Positions 8,034 through 16,757 of a DNA stretch of 39,287 bases are shown here, piece after piece. The notes below the pieces were generated by a model. The model was given only the letters and a program-made list of their open reading frames with translations. It did not search any database and was not told where the DNA came from. A program made the position numbers and the translations under genes. Every line of letters starts with the position of its first letter. Position 1 is the first letter of the stretch. The stretch is from a virus, in IMG/VR virus record IMGVR_UViG_3300005511_000033, positions 1-39,287 of that record. One strand, given 5' to 3'.

Positions 8034-8618
8034 CTATTTGAACAACCCGAACAGGTTGGTAATGTTGTGGTCCTTGTTGCCCAGCGAGGCCAACGCCAAG
8101 CCGCCCAGCAGCCAGGGTGCGACGGGTGCAGCCGCAGCAGCACCACCACCCTCCGCAAAGGCGCCAAGCGTGCCGCCGGCGCCGATTCCGCTGGTTGCCG
8201 CGCCAGTGGCGACGCCGGGTGCGGCCGCAAGCGTTCCGCCCAGGCCACCTAGCCCGCCGGCAGCGCCGCCTGCGCCTGCCCAGAAACCGGACGTAGGCGC
8301 TGTAAGTCCAACCGACGGCGCGGCAGAAATGCCCAGCTGCGTGCCTCCCCCAGCACCGAATCCAAGATTTCCGACCGGTGCAGAGGCACCGTTCCAAAAT
8401 TGAGAGGCTTCGGGAAGCATGCTGGGCGCCTTCGGTGCACCACCACCGAGCAAGCTCATTGCGAGGCCGTTAGTACCGGAGCGCTGCTGCGCCTGCTGCT
8501 GTTGCCGTCCTGCCGCCTGCTGCTGAAGCATCGCTACGCGCTGCGCGGTGCTTGCGGCGCCCTGCTGGCCCGCAGCCTGAAGGGCTTGGAGGGTGTTGGG
8601 GTTAAGTGTGGTCAGCAT
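8034..8618 (-). CDS. Small Gln/Ala/Gly-rich ejection protein
   Basis: A 194-aa low-complexity protein. Residues 1-45 are a Gln/Ala-rich helix, the middle is Gly/Pro-rich with hydrophobic stretches, and the end is short and conserved-looking (GNKDHNITNLFGLFK). No enzyme motif is present. It lies between two probable ejection proteins and is read on the same transcript, with GAGGG before the ATG. Membrane-active pilot proteins commonly look like this. Confidence 0.65.
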   Translation of the reverse strand: MLTTLNPNTLQALQAAGQQGAASTAQRVAMLQQQAAGRQQQQAQQRSGTNGLAMSLLGGGAPKAPSMLPEASQFWNGASAPVGNLGFGAGGGTQLGISAAPSVGLTAPTSGFWAGAGGAAGGLGGLGGTLAAAPGVATGAATSGIGAGGTLGAFAEGGGAAAAAPVAPWLLGGLALASLGNKDHNITNLFGLFK

Positions 8619-8625
8619 GGCACCC

Positions 8626-9747
8626 TCACAGTTTTGCGCTCAGGAGTCCGAGCGCGCCGCCAGCGGCCGCCCCATACCCGCCATACCCGAGGCTGTTTCC
8701 GATTGCACCGCCAGCCAAGGCGCCCCCGAGGCCTGCGGCCAAGGGATTCGAGCCGCCGCCGCTGGTCGTGCTGCTCCCGCCAATCCCGGCTCCAGGCGAC
8801 ACGATCGACGCGTAGTTGCCCAGGTTGCTCCAGTTGTAGCTATCCCCAGCACCCAGCAATGCCAGCATCTGCTGGTAGCGCTGGTCTGCTGCGGCGTCGT
8901 TCTGCTGCTGCATCGTGCCGCCGGCACCGATCAACGACGATCCCACCTGCGCGGCGTTCAAGCGGTTGTTGATGTTGTTCTGCGCCACGGTGCCGGCTTG
9001 GTCATTCAGCGCCTGCGCGGTGGTTTGCATGCGGTTCTGAGCGTTCTCGTAGGCAGTCGAACGAAGGTTGGCTGCCTGCGTGGAAAGAGCGTCCGTAACG
9101 CCGTTCGCACCTAGTGCCTCGACAATCCCCTGCCGCGATCCGCCGAAGCCGCCGGCAGCGGTGGCGCCAGAACGCAACCCCGGCGCGACGTTCTCCATGA
9201 AGTTACTGGACAGGTCTTTCCCGAGCGCGGAAATTTGGTCGTTCAGGTAGGGGTTGTCGACGTTTCCAGACAGGATCTGCTGAAGCGCCGCGGTGGGATC
9301 GAGCGCACCTTGTGAGGCGCGCGCGGCCGCGAGGTCCACCTGCGAACCTTGGCCGGACAACAGGTTATTGCCGGTGTTCATCAAACTCTGGGCATAGGAA
9401 GGATCAATGCCACTGCGCTGTCCGAGGGAAGAAGTCCACTGATCCACCACGCTCTGCATCTCCGGCGACCACCCACCATTCTGGTAGAGATTCGCCGCCT
9501 CGCCATAGATACCCGGCGTACCGCCCGTGGTGCTGGTGATGTAGTCGCTGGGATCATAAATTGGTGCCCCCTGCGACACGTAATCTGAATCACCTCCGGA
9601 GCGGATCTGGTCGTACCCAATCGGTACCGCGCCAGGCTTGAGCGTGGTCGTGGTTTTGCCGCCGCTGCCAGTCAGATATTGTTGAACGCCCTTCCAGGGT
9701 TCAGATGTGGTCGTTTGGCTACCACCGCCGCTGCTTCCTTTTCCCAT
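8626..9747 (-). CDS. Virion ejection/pilot protein (gp7-like position)
   Basis: A 373-aa protein beginning MGKGSSGGGS, with a Ser/Gly/Thr-rich start, a largely helical Ala/Asn/Gln-rich centre (about 90-300) and a Gly-rich hydrophobic C-terminus (GLGGALAGGAIGNS). Podoviral ejection proteins often carry a start of the form MGKGS followed by TTTTEPW. The ATG at 9747 overlaps the upstream stop (TAATG) and follows AAGGAA. It is the first of three to four ejection-type genes. Confidence 0.7.
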   Translation of the reverse strand: MGKGSSGGGSQTTTSEPWKGVQQYLTGSGGKTTTTLKPGAVPIGYDQIRSGGDSDYVSQGAPIYDPSDYITSTTGGTPGIYGEAANLYQNGGWSPEMQSVVDQWTSSLGQRSGIDPSYAQSLMNTGNNLLSGQGSQVDLAAARASQGALDPTAALQQILSGNVDNPYLNDQISALGKDLSSNFMENVAPGLRSGATAAGGFGGSRQGIVEALGANGVTDALSTQAANLRSTAYENAQNRMQTTAQALNDQAGTVAQNNINNRLNAAQVGSSLIGAGGTMQQQNDAAADQRYQQMLALLGAGDSYNWSNLGNYASIVSPGAGIGGSSTTSGGGSNPLAAGLGGALAGGAIGNSLGYGGYGAAAGGALGLLSAKL

Positions 9748-10157
9748 TACAGTTCCTTCATAACGTTGACGGTGTCTTCCTTCCATCCGAATTGCTGGAG
9801 TTGCTTCGCCCAGCCTCGCCGGCCGCTCAGATAAATGCGGGTACATCCTTTGTCGCGCGCGAACCGCGCAATCACGTCCTCGACGGCCGGTAGCCAGTGC
9901 TCCATGCCCCTACCGCCAAGCGCCACGGTCACCAGCGCTGAACCCAGCGAGCCGCTGGCGATACGCGTCACGAATGCCGCTACCGGGCCGCCCTGATCGA
10001 CTGCCCAGAGCTGGTACTCCTGAGCCTGAATCTTCGCCAGCACGTCGTCCGTGCTTTCCAGCGAATGCCCGCGCTCCAACGCCGCGCCAATCCACGCGCG
10101 CACGATGGGCCACACCTCTGCGGCGCGAGCAGAGGGGACGCCTTGAATTTGAATCAT
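9747..10157 (-). CDS. GNAT-like acetyltransferase-fold protein in the tail cluster
   Basis: A 136-aa protein whose layout fits the GNAT fold: an N-terminal helix pair, a strand with AAFVTRI, a helix over MEHWLPAVEDVIARFARDKG, then strand IYLSGRRGW and helix KQLQQFGW near the end. The usual acetyl-CoA P-loop (Q/RxxGxG/A) is not clear; GGRGMEHW at about 81-88 is the nearest match. It is coupled by ATGA to the DUF4376 fibre gene upstream. It could modify a host or virion protein, or be a structural relic of the fold. Confidence 0.55.
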   Translation of the reverse strand: MIQIQGVPSARAAEVWPIVRAWIGAALERGHSLESTDDVLAKIQAQEYQLWAVDQGGPVAAFVTRIASGSLGSALVTVALGGRGMEHWLPAVEDVIARFARDKGCTRIYLSGRRGWAKQLQQFGWKEDTVNVMKEL

Positions 10158-11176
10158 GGCTGCGGGACGACCAGGAAAGAAACGGAGATTGCCGCCGTGG
10201 TGGTCTGGAATGGGCCGGCCGACAGCAGCAGCGTGCCGCGCGATACCTTGGCGCGTACCGTGATCTGAGTTGCGCTGACGCTCACGATTTCCGGCAGGTA
10301 TTCCGTGTCACCGTTCCAGGTGGCGATGGGCACAATGGCCGGCGGCTTCGTGTAGCCAGTCAGGTTGGCCGTGCCCAGGCCGGCCGCGGTGACGGTGATT
10401 GACATGGGTACGGCCTGGCCCGGGATCGTCGGCTTGCCGGTGAGGTCCGCATATTTCCCCGACGTGGCGACCGCCGCGAGCGTAGGCAGTGTGGGAATGA
10501 CCGGCGTACCAGACAGATCAGAGTATTTGCCCGACATGGCGACGGCGGCCAGTTGCGGTTGTGCCGGCACGTCGCCCGGTTGCAATGCCGTCACGGCCAG
10601 CTTCGCCGCCTTCGGCACATTGGTCTGCACGGAACCAAGCAGCGGCTCATCCGCCGGCGTCGACATGTTCGACGGCCAGGCGATCGATTCCGGGTTATCC
10701 GATACCGCGATCTGGTCCTTCAGCTTACGCGAGATGGCCAGGACGCTGGCGACGTGGTTCTGCAACGCGGCCGAAAGCGCCACCATGTCGGTTTCGCTCA
10801 TGGGAACGTCCACGTTGCCCATCGTGCGCCATGTGAAATTGGCCGGCAGGCCCGCGCTGCCTGTCACGCTCGCCGCCGAGTTAGCAATGCGCGCCTGGCT
10901 GTTGATATCGGACTGGTAGATGTAGCCGTTGAACTGGAAACCGCCGAAGATCAAGCCATCACGCGCGGTGTTTATGATGCCGATTTGCTTTAGCCGCCGA
11001 TACAGAAGGCTCCCGCGCGGGTCATGGGCCGCATATACCTGCTGGGCCTTGGCTATGTCGGCCGCCGACAGGTCAGGAGCAAACGTCAGATCACCGTTTT
11101 CATCCCATGTGACGCCGTCGCGCACGCCCGCGGCGATCAACTCATCACCGAAGGTGGGGCCAAGGATTTTTCCCAT
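10154..11176 (-). CDS. Tail fibre-like protein with DUF4376 domain
   Basis: A 340-aa protein. An N-terminal region is followed by a DUF4376-like segment (about 70-170; landmarks GYIYQSDINSQARI, FTWRTMGNVDVPM and ISRKLKDQIA), a domain common in phage tail-fibre-associated proteins. Residues about 205-245 hold a tandem repeat, (Q/T)LAAVA(M/T)SGKY(S/A)DL(S/T)G, typical of fibre shafts. The last 90 residues are beta-rich and may be the tip. The likely role is host attachment or fibre assembly. Confidence 0.7.
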   Translation of the reverse strand: MGKILGPTFGDELIAAGVRDGVTWDENGDLTFAPDLSAADIAKAQQVYAAHDPRGSLLYRRLKQIGIINTARDGLIFGGFQFNGYIYQSDINSQARIANSAASVTGSAGLPANFTWRTMGNVDVPMSETDMVALSAALQNHVASVLAISRKLKDQIAVSDNPESIAWPSNMSTPADEPLLGSVQTNVPKAAKLAVTALQPGDVPAQPQLAAVAMSGKYSDLSGTPVIPTLPTLAAVATSGKYADLTGKPTIPGQAVPMSITVTAAGLGTANLTGYTKPPAIVPIATWNGDTEYLPEIVSVSATQITVRAKVSRGTLLLSAGPFQTTTAAISVSFLVVPQP

Positions 11177-11181
11177 ATCTG

Positions 11182-12156
11182 TCAGCCCGGCAGAGTCATT
11201 GCGTGATTGAGTTCAAAGGTGCCGGTACCGCCGCCGTTGACTCGCGCGAAGATCTGGAATGTGTAGAGGCCATCAGCGGGCACTGCATACGGTGCGACAG
11301 TGCCGGCGGGATATTGGAAATTGGCTGTCGTCATCGTGTAGCCGATGGCCGTATTGATGGACGCGCCATTGACGTAGATTCCTAGGTAATTGCCGGTCGA
11401 CGCGACTGTGTTTTTGGTTTCGCCTTCAGCCACATCCAGTACGTCCTTTCCAGCCCACATAAAAGCGGTGTAGGCGGCACCGATACCCACCATCGTTGCC
11501 GAAGCGGTGGCGGTATTGATGTATTCGTACATTGCCCGCGGGCGTTCGTTGAACCAGCTCGCCACACGGCGCTGTGTGGTGGAATCAAGGAAGATCGGGC
11601 CTGCTCCCGGGACGAAGGCGCCCACCAGCGTGCGCGAAGGGTCCCCCGTCTTTATCTCCACGCCATTCGTGTACGTGGTGTGCCCGCTTGATGCCACGGC
11701 GGCCGCTTCAAGCGCCAGCGCGCCGCTGCCGTTGTCTTTTGCGAAGGCGTAATAGGGAGTGCCCGCGGTCAGGCCGGTGGCAGCCAAGGGAACGCCAGCC
11801 AGAGGAATGCGGAATTGCTTGTCGCCTACGATGATGCCGTTGCCATTCTTCGGATAGAGCCGCAGCTCGGTGGAGGAACTCAGCCGGAGCACGCATTGAC
11901 CGTGATCGCGCTTCCCGCTCAGCGGCACCCATACGCCGCCCTGATAGCCGTAATATCCAGCACCCGAGCCAGGATCCCAGTGCGTTCCATCGGCCAGCAC
12001 GATCATTCCTTCGCGCGGCTTAGGGTTGGCGACGGCCTGCGGCTCCAGATAGGCGAAAGGCACTTGCCCAGTCATCGCCTCGCGGATCTTGTTCAACTCC
12101 TGTTGAAAGAACAGCGGATCGAACCCCGCCGGCACGTTCCCGGGCTGGTAGGCCAT
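11182..12156 (-). CDS. Tail/receptor-binding protein, unassigned
   Basis: A 324-aa beta-rich protein starting MAYQPGNVPAGFD, with an N-terminal helix (LFFQQELNKIREAM) that could anchor it to the tail. A short domain contains GTHWDPGSGAGYYGYQGGVWVPL. Later segments look like beta-sandwich modules, ending NGGGTGTFELNHAM. It lies between the gp10-like nozzle gene and the DUF4376 fibre gene, so a fibre or tip role is likely. The start at 12156 overlaps the upstream stop as ATGA; the longer open frame to 12264 is not needed. Confidence 0.6.
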   Translation of the reverse strand: MAYQPGNVPAGFDPLFFQQELNKIREAMTGQVPFAYLEPQAVANPKPREGMIVLADGTHWDPGSGAGYYGYQGGVWVPLSGKRDHGQCVLRLSSSTELRLYPKNGNGIIVGDKQFRIPLAGVPLAATGLTAGTPYYAFAKDNGSGALALEAAAVASSGHTTYTNGVEIKTGDPSRTLVGAFVPGAGPIFLDSTTQRRVASWFNERPRAMYEYINTATASATMVGIGAAYTAFMWAGKDVLDVAEGETKNTVASTGNYLGIYVNGASINTAIGYTMTTANFQYPAGTVAPYAVPADGLYTFQIFARVNGGGTGTFELNHAMTLPG

Positions 12157-13697
12157 CAGTAGCCACCCATCACTGTCACGTCCATGTCGAACTGCTTCAT
12201 GCGCCAGGACACCACGCCTGTGCTCTCGAAACGCACCGCCAGATACCTGCCCGACACCTCGCAATCGGCTTTCAGGTCTTCACCCACGGTGAAGGGGATT
12301 GCATCGGACCACTCGATGGCGTCCTCTAGGTCGGCCTGGGCGCCCACGTACACGTTGATGACGGTGCCGGACTGCGCTTCGATGCGGGGGCGAACGCCCG
12401 AGCAGTATTTGATTTGCTCCGGAGCGTCAAAAGACATGCCCGTCTTCTCGACGTAGCACGGCATCGGCGTGCCGCTGAAGGTCTTGCCCGAGTCCATCAG
12501 CGTCAGCTTCGAATTGACGGCCGAGGCCAGAATGACGCGAGGCGTGGCCTGCGTGTATTCGTACTGGTTCCATGAAGTGTCGTCAGAATCCCAGGGGTCG
12601 TTATCCGCGTCCCAGGAATCGCCCAAGTCGTAGACGATGGTCCCTGATGCACCCGCCGACGCTTGGGCGATGTCGCGGATGCCCCAGGTGTTTTCTTTCC
12701 AATTCCAGATGATGGCTGTATTGGGCCACGCCGATCCGGTGCTGGGGATGCAGAACCAGGCCTCATTGCGGCGCAGGTTGGCCACAGCGAAGCAGCGCTG
12801 ATAAGTCTCGGCATCCAGATTGTCGAACAGCCAGCGGCGCACGCGCCCGTCGGCGATAGACGCCACGCTGGAGCCGTCAAAATTAACGATATCGCCCTGG
12901 GTAAGGATGGCGTGGCCGGTTGGGTGCGCCACGACGCAGCCCTGCCCGAGCGCGCCCACAGTCTTGTCGACCGGCTTCTGACTCCAGATGTACGGCGAAC
13001 CCACGTAATCCAGCTGCCAGATGCTGTTTTCCTTATAGACGATCAGGCTTTGCCCAAGCGGCACGCCGTCGACGATGACGTCGCTGGTGTCTGCCAGGTC
13101 GAACTGGCCCGCGTCCTTCGTGGCGTCTGCAATGTCGTAGGAGGACGGAATGGTGCCGGGGTCGGCGGGGTGCGACCAGCGCACGCCGTACGGCATCGGG
13201 CTTCCGTTGTCCGTGTTGTTCAGGGCAAACACGAAATTGCGGAACGGAACCAGGATTTTCGTGCGAAGCGTCGAAGGCCACGCCGTCAGGTTCGCGGCTT
13301 TGGTCGCAGGATTGCCTCCCCAGAACTGGGGAATGTCCTTGCCGTTGTTCACGATCAGGACGCCGGAGAGGACGCCTCCATTCCAACGATCCGCCGCGGT
13401 GCCCGTATATGGCCCTGCGGTGCGCGTGATATCGGTGTGCGTGGTGTTCTGCACAGCCACGAGCTTTGCTAGGCCCGCATACACCCAATATCGCCCGCTG
13501 GTGCCCTGCGTAGGAAAAAGGCCATACGGCGCGGCAAGCAACGTTCCATTGACCTGGGCGTCGCCCTGGGACTTTTCGGTATATCCGTCACGAAAGCGGA
13601 CGTTCTCACCACCAGACCATTCCTGCGGACTCAGCTCATGCGGGAAGCCGTCCAAATTCAGGCCGGCGCCCATGTTCTGGAATGGGACTTTGCTCAT
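12156..13697 (-). CDS. Tail nozzle/DNA-stabilisation protein (gp10-like)
   Basis: A 513-aa protein with repeated beta-strand blocks and motifs such as NVRFRDGYTEK, VDGVPLGQSLIVYKENSIWQ (about 215-235) and HAILTQGDIVNFDG. This fits the beta-propeller tail-nozzle proteins that close the portal channel in P22-like podoviruses (gp10, 472 aa). Synteny supports it: it follows the gp4-like adaptor, with one fibre gene inserted between. The ATG at 13697 was chosen because it overlaps the preceding stop as ATGA. Confidence 0.7.
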   Translation of the reverse strand: MSKVPFQNMGAGLNLDGFPHELSPQEWSGGENVRFRDGYTEKSQGDAQVNGTLLAAPYGLFPTQGTSGRYWVYAGLAKLVAVQNTTHTDITRTAGPYTGTAADRWNGGVLSGVLIVNNGKDIPQFWGGNPATKAANLTAWPSTLRTKILVPFRNFVFALNNTDNGSPMPYGVRWSHPADPGTIPSSYDIADATKDAGQFDLADTSDVIVDGVPLGQSLIVYKENSIWQLDYVGSPYIWSQKPVDKTVGALGQGCVVAHPTGHAILTQGDIVNFDGSSVASIADGRVRRWLFDNLDAETYQRCFAVANLRRNEAWFCIPSTGSAWPNTAIIWNWKENTWGIRDIAQASAGASGTIVYDLGDSWDADNDPWDSDDTSWNQYEYTQATPRVILASAVNSKLTLMDSGKTFSGTPMPCYVEKTGMSFDAPEQIKYCSGVRPRIEAQSGTVINVYVGAQADLEDAIEWSDAIPFTVGEDLKADCEVSGRYLAVRFESTGVVSWRMKQFDMDVTVMGGY

Positions 13698-14872
13698 CAC
13701 ACGACGCTCATTTCGCCGACTTTGGTGCCGTTGATATAGACGCCGAGGGACTTGGACGTGCCCGGCTGCCACACCAGTGAAATCACATTGCCGTCCCTGG
13801 AACTGACGTAGTTCCCGGCAGCCTGCTTGGTGTTGGGATCGAAATTCGCCGTAGTCCACAGCACCCCAACCCCGACGCCGTCAACGTTTCCCGTTAGCGA
13901 TAACCCGTTCCAACCAAAGCTCAACGTCCCGTTGTAGCTACGGCCGGCGTAGCTGCCTGCGGGCTGTTTGGTGTTCAACTGGGCGGACAGATAATTCGCC
14001 AAACTGCCACCCCAAACCGGGCCGCCGATGTCGCCATTCGCGCCAAGCCCGGCGGCACCGCCACCTGCTTGCACCACACCTGCGGAAGCCACTATGGTCG
14101 CCGTAATCGCGCCTGAGAAGTTCGCACCGGAGAGGTTCGCTTTGGTATTCAGCGCCGTCTGCGTAGCCGTGCTGATGGGTTTATTTGCGTCGCTGGTGTT
14201 ATCGACGCTCCCCAGGCCGATACTGCTCTTGCTGTAGACCTGCGCATAGGCGCTGCCGTTCCATTCGAAGGCGCCGCTCCCCGCAAGGTAGATCGGTCCT
14301 TGGTTGGACGCCGGCGCCACCGTGACCTGTTGTAGCGCCGCCTGCCAGGTTGCGTTTGTGCCGTCCGTCTTTAGGAATTTGCCGGCGTTCGAAGCCTGGG
14401 ATGGCAGAGCGCTCTGGAATTGGGCCTGATCCACATAGTCGTAGATCGCCTGGCTGTTGCCGCCGGCCAGCAAGCGGAAGTTGGTGCCGTCGAACGCTGC
14501 GGCGATCCAGCAGCCGCTGGTTATGGCGTTCGCACGCAACGCCGTTCCCTCGGGGTTTAGCAGCGATACGGCGGCCAGCGCCCCTATCTTGATCGTCGCC
14601 GCGCCACTATTCGCGTGTGTGGCCGAGAAGATAGCGATGGTGCTCCGCGCGTAAGCGGTCGGCGCCGGCGAAACGGTCAGCACGAAGTCATTGGCGGTCG
14701 CTCCCTGCGCTTCGGTGGCGGCCAGCATGACCTCGCCACCAAACCCGCCGAAACAGTGCTGCAATACGTTTTTCAGTAGGCGCAGGTGATCGTCGCCCTC
14801 GGCCTTCTTCGCCGCGCCGCTGGGATTCGTGGCATCCAGGCCGGCGATGGACGTGGTGGTTTCGACGGTCAT
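13697..14872 (-). CDS. Tail fibre protein
   Basis: A 391-aa protein whose N-terminus (TTTSIAGLDATNPSGAAK, then a helix with GDDHLRLLKNVLQ) is the virion-anchoring module seen in many podoviral and siphoviral fibres. Next come a beta-rich region, a linker containing TKANLSGANFSGAI, and a C-terminal region with two TKQ(P/A)AG(S/N)Y repeats before the last 70 residues, which probably form the receptor-binding tip. It is placed between adaptor and nozzle genes, unlike P22. It probably contributes to host range. Confidence 0.75.
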   Translation of the reverse strand: MTVETTTSIAGLDATNPSGAAKKAEGDDHLRLLKNVLQHCFGGFGGEVMLAATEAQGATANDFVLTVSPAPTAYARSTIAIFSATHANSGAATIKIGALAAVSLLNPEGTALRANAITSGCWIAAAFDGTNFRLLAGGNSQAIYDYVDQAQFQSALPSQASNAGKFLKTDGTNATWQAALQQVTVAPASNQGPIYLAGSGAFEWNGSAYAQVYSKSSIGLGSVDNTSDANKPISTATQTALNTKANLSGANFSGAITATIVASAGVVQAGGGAAGLGANGDIGGPVWGGSLANYLSAQLNTKQPAGSYAGRSYNGTLSFGWNGLSLTGNVDGVGVGVLWTTANFDPNTKQAAGNYVSSRDGNVISLVWQPGTSKSLGVYINGTKVGEMSVV

Positions 14873-14874
14873 GG

Positions 14875-15453
14875 TTACCTCGGGGCGCGGAGTTGGAGCG
14901 TGTCACCCGAGAAACGGGCTTGATCGTCAGCGAGCTGGATGGCCTGCACAGCGGTGTCACCGCGGTCCTTCCACATCGCCATGCGGGCGTCGTTGAGCAG
15001 GTACGGCTCGGCCTCGGTCAGCGCGCCGAACAGGTAGGCGTCGGGGTGATCGGCCAGTAGCCAGTTGGTAGGGTTGTCGGTGCCCAACGGCGGGATCTTG
15101 GCGTAATACCGCACGTTGATCGTGCCGGTGTCGCCAGAGATGCGCAGGGTCCTGCCCTCGATGGCGTAGCGGCCGTCCCAGTCCTGGCTCACGCCGTATT
15201 GCCCGCTGGTTAGGAACCGCAGGCCCTTGGTGCCGTCGTCGCTGGTAACCAGTTCAAGGTAGTCGTCGGGCAACTGCACGGCGCCACCGTAAACTCCGAT
15301 GGACGCGGTCTGCCGCTGATATCCGGTGCGCAGCACGCGGTTCACACGCGCCTCAAACAGGCGGATGAAGTCGGGGATACGCGCTTGCTGGTCCTTGCGC
15401 TTCATCCAGCCGGCAAGCGCAGCGGTCAGGTCGGTGTAGGTCTCGAAGCTCAT
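14875..15453 (-). CDS. Head-tail adaptor (gp4-like)
   Basis: A 192-aa protein. Helical N-terminus (MSFETYTDLTAALAGWM), then a helix with RIPDFIRLFEARVNRVLR, a beta-rich middle (LPDDYLELVTSDD, LRISGDTGTINVRYYAKIPPL), then a helix with DAYLFGALTEAEPYL. This pattern is typical of P22 gp4-like connector proteins that bind below the portal. The gene is downstream of the coat gene and upstream of tail genes. The ATG at 15453 overlaps the preceding stop as ATGA; an in-frame ATG at 15477 has less support. Confidence 0.75.
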   Translation of the reverse strand: MSFETYTDLTAALAGWMKRKDQQARIPDFIRLFEARVNRVLRTGYQRQTASIGVYGGAVQLPDDYLELVTSDDGTKGLRFLTSGQYGVSQDWDGRYAIEGRTLRISGDTGTINVRYYAKIPPLGTDNPTNWLLADHPDAYLFGALTEAEPYLLNDARMAMWKDRGDTAVQAIQLADDQARFSGDTLQLRAPR

Positions 15454-15764
15454 ACGGGCCTCTTGTCGATCCGCCAATCGCTGTGAGCGGGGTCGTTCAG
15501 GAATTCGCGCAGCAGCCGGTTATCCCGCATCACGGCATCGAAGGTGACGCCGCGGCTGATCGCCCAGGCATTCAGCACCACCACGGGGATGCGCGCTACA
15601 TGGCGGCCGCCGTCATTGGTGCGGTGGTAGCCCTCGTTGTGCAGCGCTTTCGCCAGTTCCAGGTCATGTTCAACGTCCGCCACGGTCTGAATGTGGAAAC
15701 GGTCGCCGTCGGCGTGGAACTTGGTCACCTTGCCAGGTTCAGCAGTCAGGATTCGTCCGGCCAT
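15450..15764 (-). CDS. Small protein between coat and adaptor genes
   Basis: A 104-aa protein of unknown function (start MAGRILTAEPGKVTKFHADG). It has a helix-rich middle (VADVEHDLELAKALHN) and a charged end. By position it may be a head-completion or minor capsid component. Its ATG directly abuts the T-tract of a strong terminator hairpin (15765-15792) and has no Shine-Dalgarno, so little translation is expected from transcripts that end there; readthrough transcripts would carry the hairpin just upstream of the start. Confidence 0.6.
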   Translation of the reverse strand: MAGRILTAEPGKVTKFHADGDRFHIQTVADVEHDLELAKALHNEGYHRTNDGGRHVARIPVVVLNAWAISRGVTFDAVMRDNRLLREFLNDPAHSDWRIDKRPV

Positions 15765-15792
15765 AAAAAAGCCCGGGGTTTTATCCCCGGGC
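15765..15792 (-). terminator. Strong intrinsic terminator after the coat gene
   Basis: On the minus strand, GCCCGGGG and CCCCGGGC (8-bp perfect stem, 6-nt loop) are followed by six T residues. It lies 23 bp after the coat stop and ends exactly at the next gene's ATG. It should cap the abundant coat message and reduce downstream tail-gene expression. Confidence 0.9.
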
Positions 15793-15815
15793 GTCTCCGT
15801 CGTGGTGGTTGGCGA

Positions 15816-16754
15816 TCAGGTCAGGTCGCGGACAGCGAAGTTACCGAGCGGCGCATCGCACTTCAGCGTCCATTCGGTGTTCACCAGGCGCTTGCGGTTG
15901 TCGCCGGTCTTCGCCAGATCCTGGCCCTTCATCGGGCGCAGGGTCAGGATCGACCACTTGGCAGTGTCGATGCCGAATACCTCGCGCTGGCGCTGGTAGC
16001 GGCTGTTCACCACCTTGTAGGTGCCGAAGTCGCCAACGTACACATCGATGCTGGCGTTCAGCTCCTTGCTTTCGGTGCGCTGAAACTTCGTGCTGTTGGC
16101 GTCGAAGCTGGAGAACACCGGGCGCTGCGAGGACGGCACGTAGAGCGACAGGCTATCCGAGGCGCCGGCGTCCCATGCCTTGGTGGCGGCCTCGTTCAGC
16201 AGGGCTTCGGTGAAAGCGCGCTGCGTGCCGTCGGTCTGGGCTGTGTTGGTGTTCGGATTGGGATCCGCGCCGCCGGTACCCATGCTGGTGTTGCCGTAGA
16301 TGAAGCCCAGCGCGCCACGCGCTTGCGGCGCCGTGGTGGCGTCGCCGGCTATGGCGGTGGAGTTCTGGAGCGCGGCGAACTCGATATCGCGCTTCAGCTC
16401 CACCATCTTCTTGGCATCCTGATACGCCACTTCGGACTTGCGGCCGGCCTTGTTCACCGCTTCCTGCGTCTCGGTGATGGCGTAGGTCTTTTCCGAAATC
16501 TGCGTGCGGTTGCCCAAGCGGGTGGTGGGGGTCAGAGCGGCCGGGGTGGACTCGTTACCCTGCACAACCTTGTTGTTGGCCGGCGTGGCCAGGGCGTCGG
16601 TCTGCCATTCCTCATAGGTGGCTTGGGCCTTGCCCTTGCCGATGGCGGACACAAAGGGGGTTTCCTCGGGGCTGATCCGATAGATCTGATCCGAGAGGGA
16701 TTCACGGTCACCGACGGCGGCGTACGTGTCGAACGAATTGGCGAGCTTTGCCAT
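15816..16754 (-). CDS. Major capsid protein (SU10/DUF5309-like)
   Basis: A 312-aa coat protein. The N-terminus has the conserved capsid pattern ESLSDQIYRISPEETPF, then TYEEWQTDAL (about 47-56), a long spine-like helix rich in Lys/Glu (KTYAITETQEAVNKAGR), a beta-rich domain with SSFDANSTKF, and the C-terminal motif KWSILTLRPMKGQDLAKTGD. These match the SU10-type major capsid family with an HK97 fold. It directly follows the acidic scaffold gene. A strong terminator downstream fits high expression. Confidence 0.85.
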   Translation of the reverse strand: MAKLANSFDTYAAVGDRESLSDQIYRISPEETPFVSAIGKGKAQATYEEWQTDALATPANNKVVQGNESTPAALTPTTRLGNRTQISEKTYAITETQEAVNKAGRKSEVAYQDAKKMVELKRDIEFAALQNSTAIAGDATTAPQARGALGFIYGNTSMGTGGADPNPNTNTAQTDGTQRAFTEALLNEAATKAWDAGASDSLSLYVPSSQRPVFSSFDANSTKFQRTESKELNASIDVYVGDFGTYKVVNSRYQRQREVFGIDTAKWSILTLRPMKGQDLAKTGDNRKRLVNTEWTLKCDAPLGNFAVRDLT

Positions 16755-16757
16755 GAT

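Noticed and set aside
8626-14872. Possible diversity-generating retroelement, as in the Bordetella phage BPP-1
   Set aside because: No reverse transcriptase ORF, no template-repeat/variable-repeat pair and no Mtd-like gene can be seen anywhere in the window.
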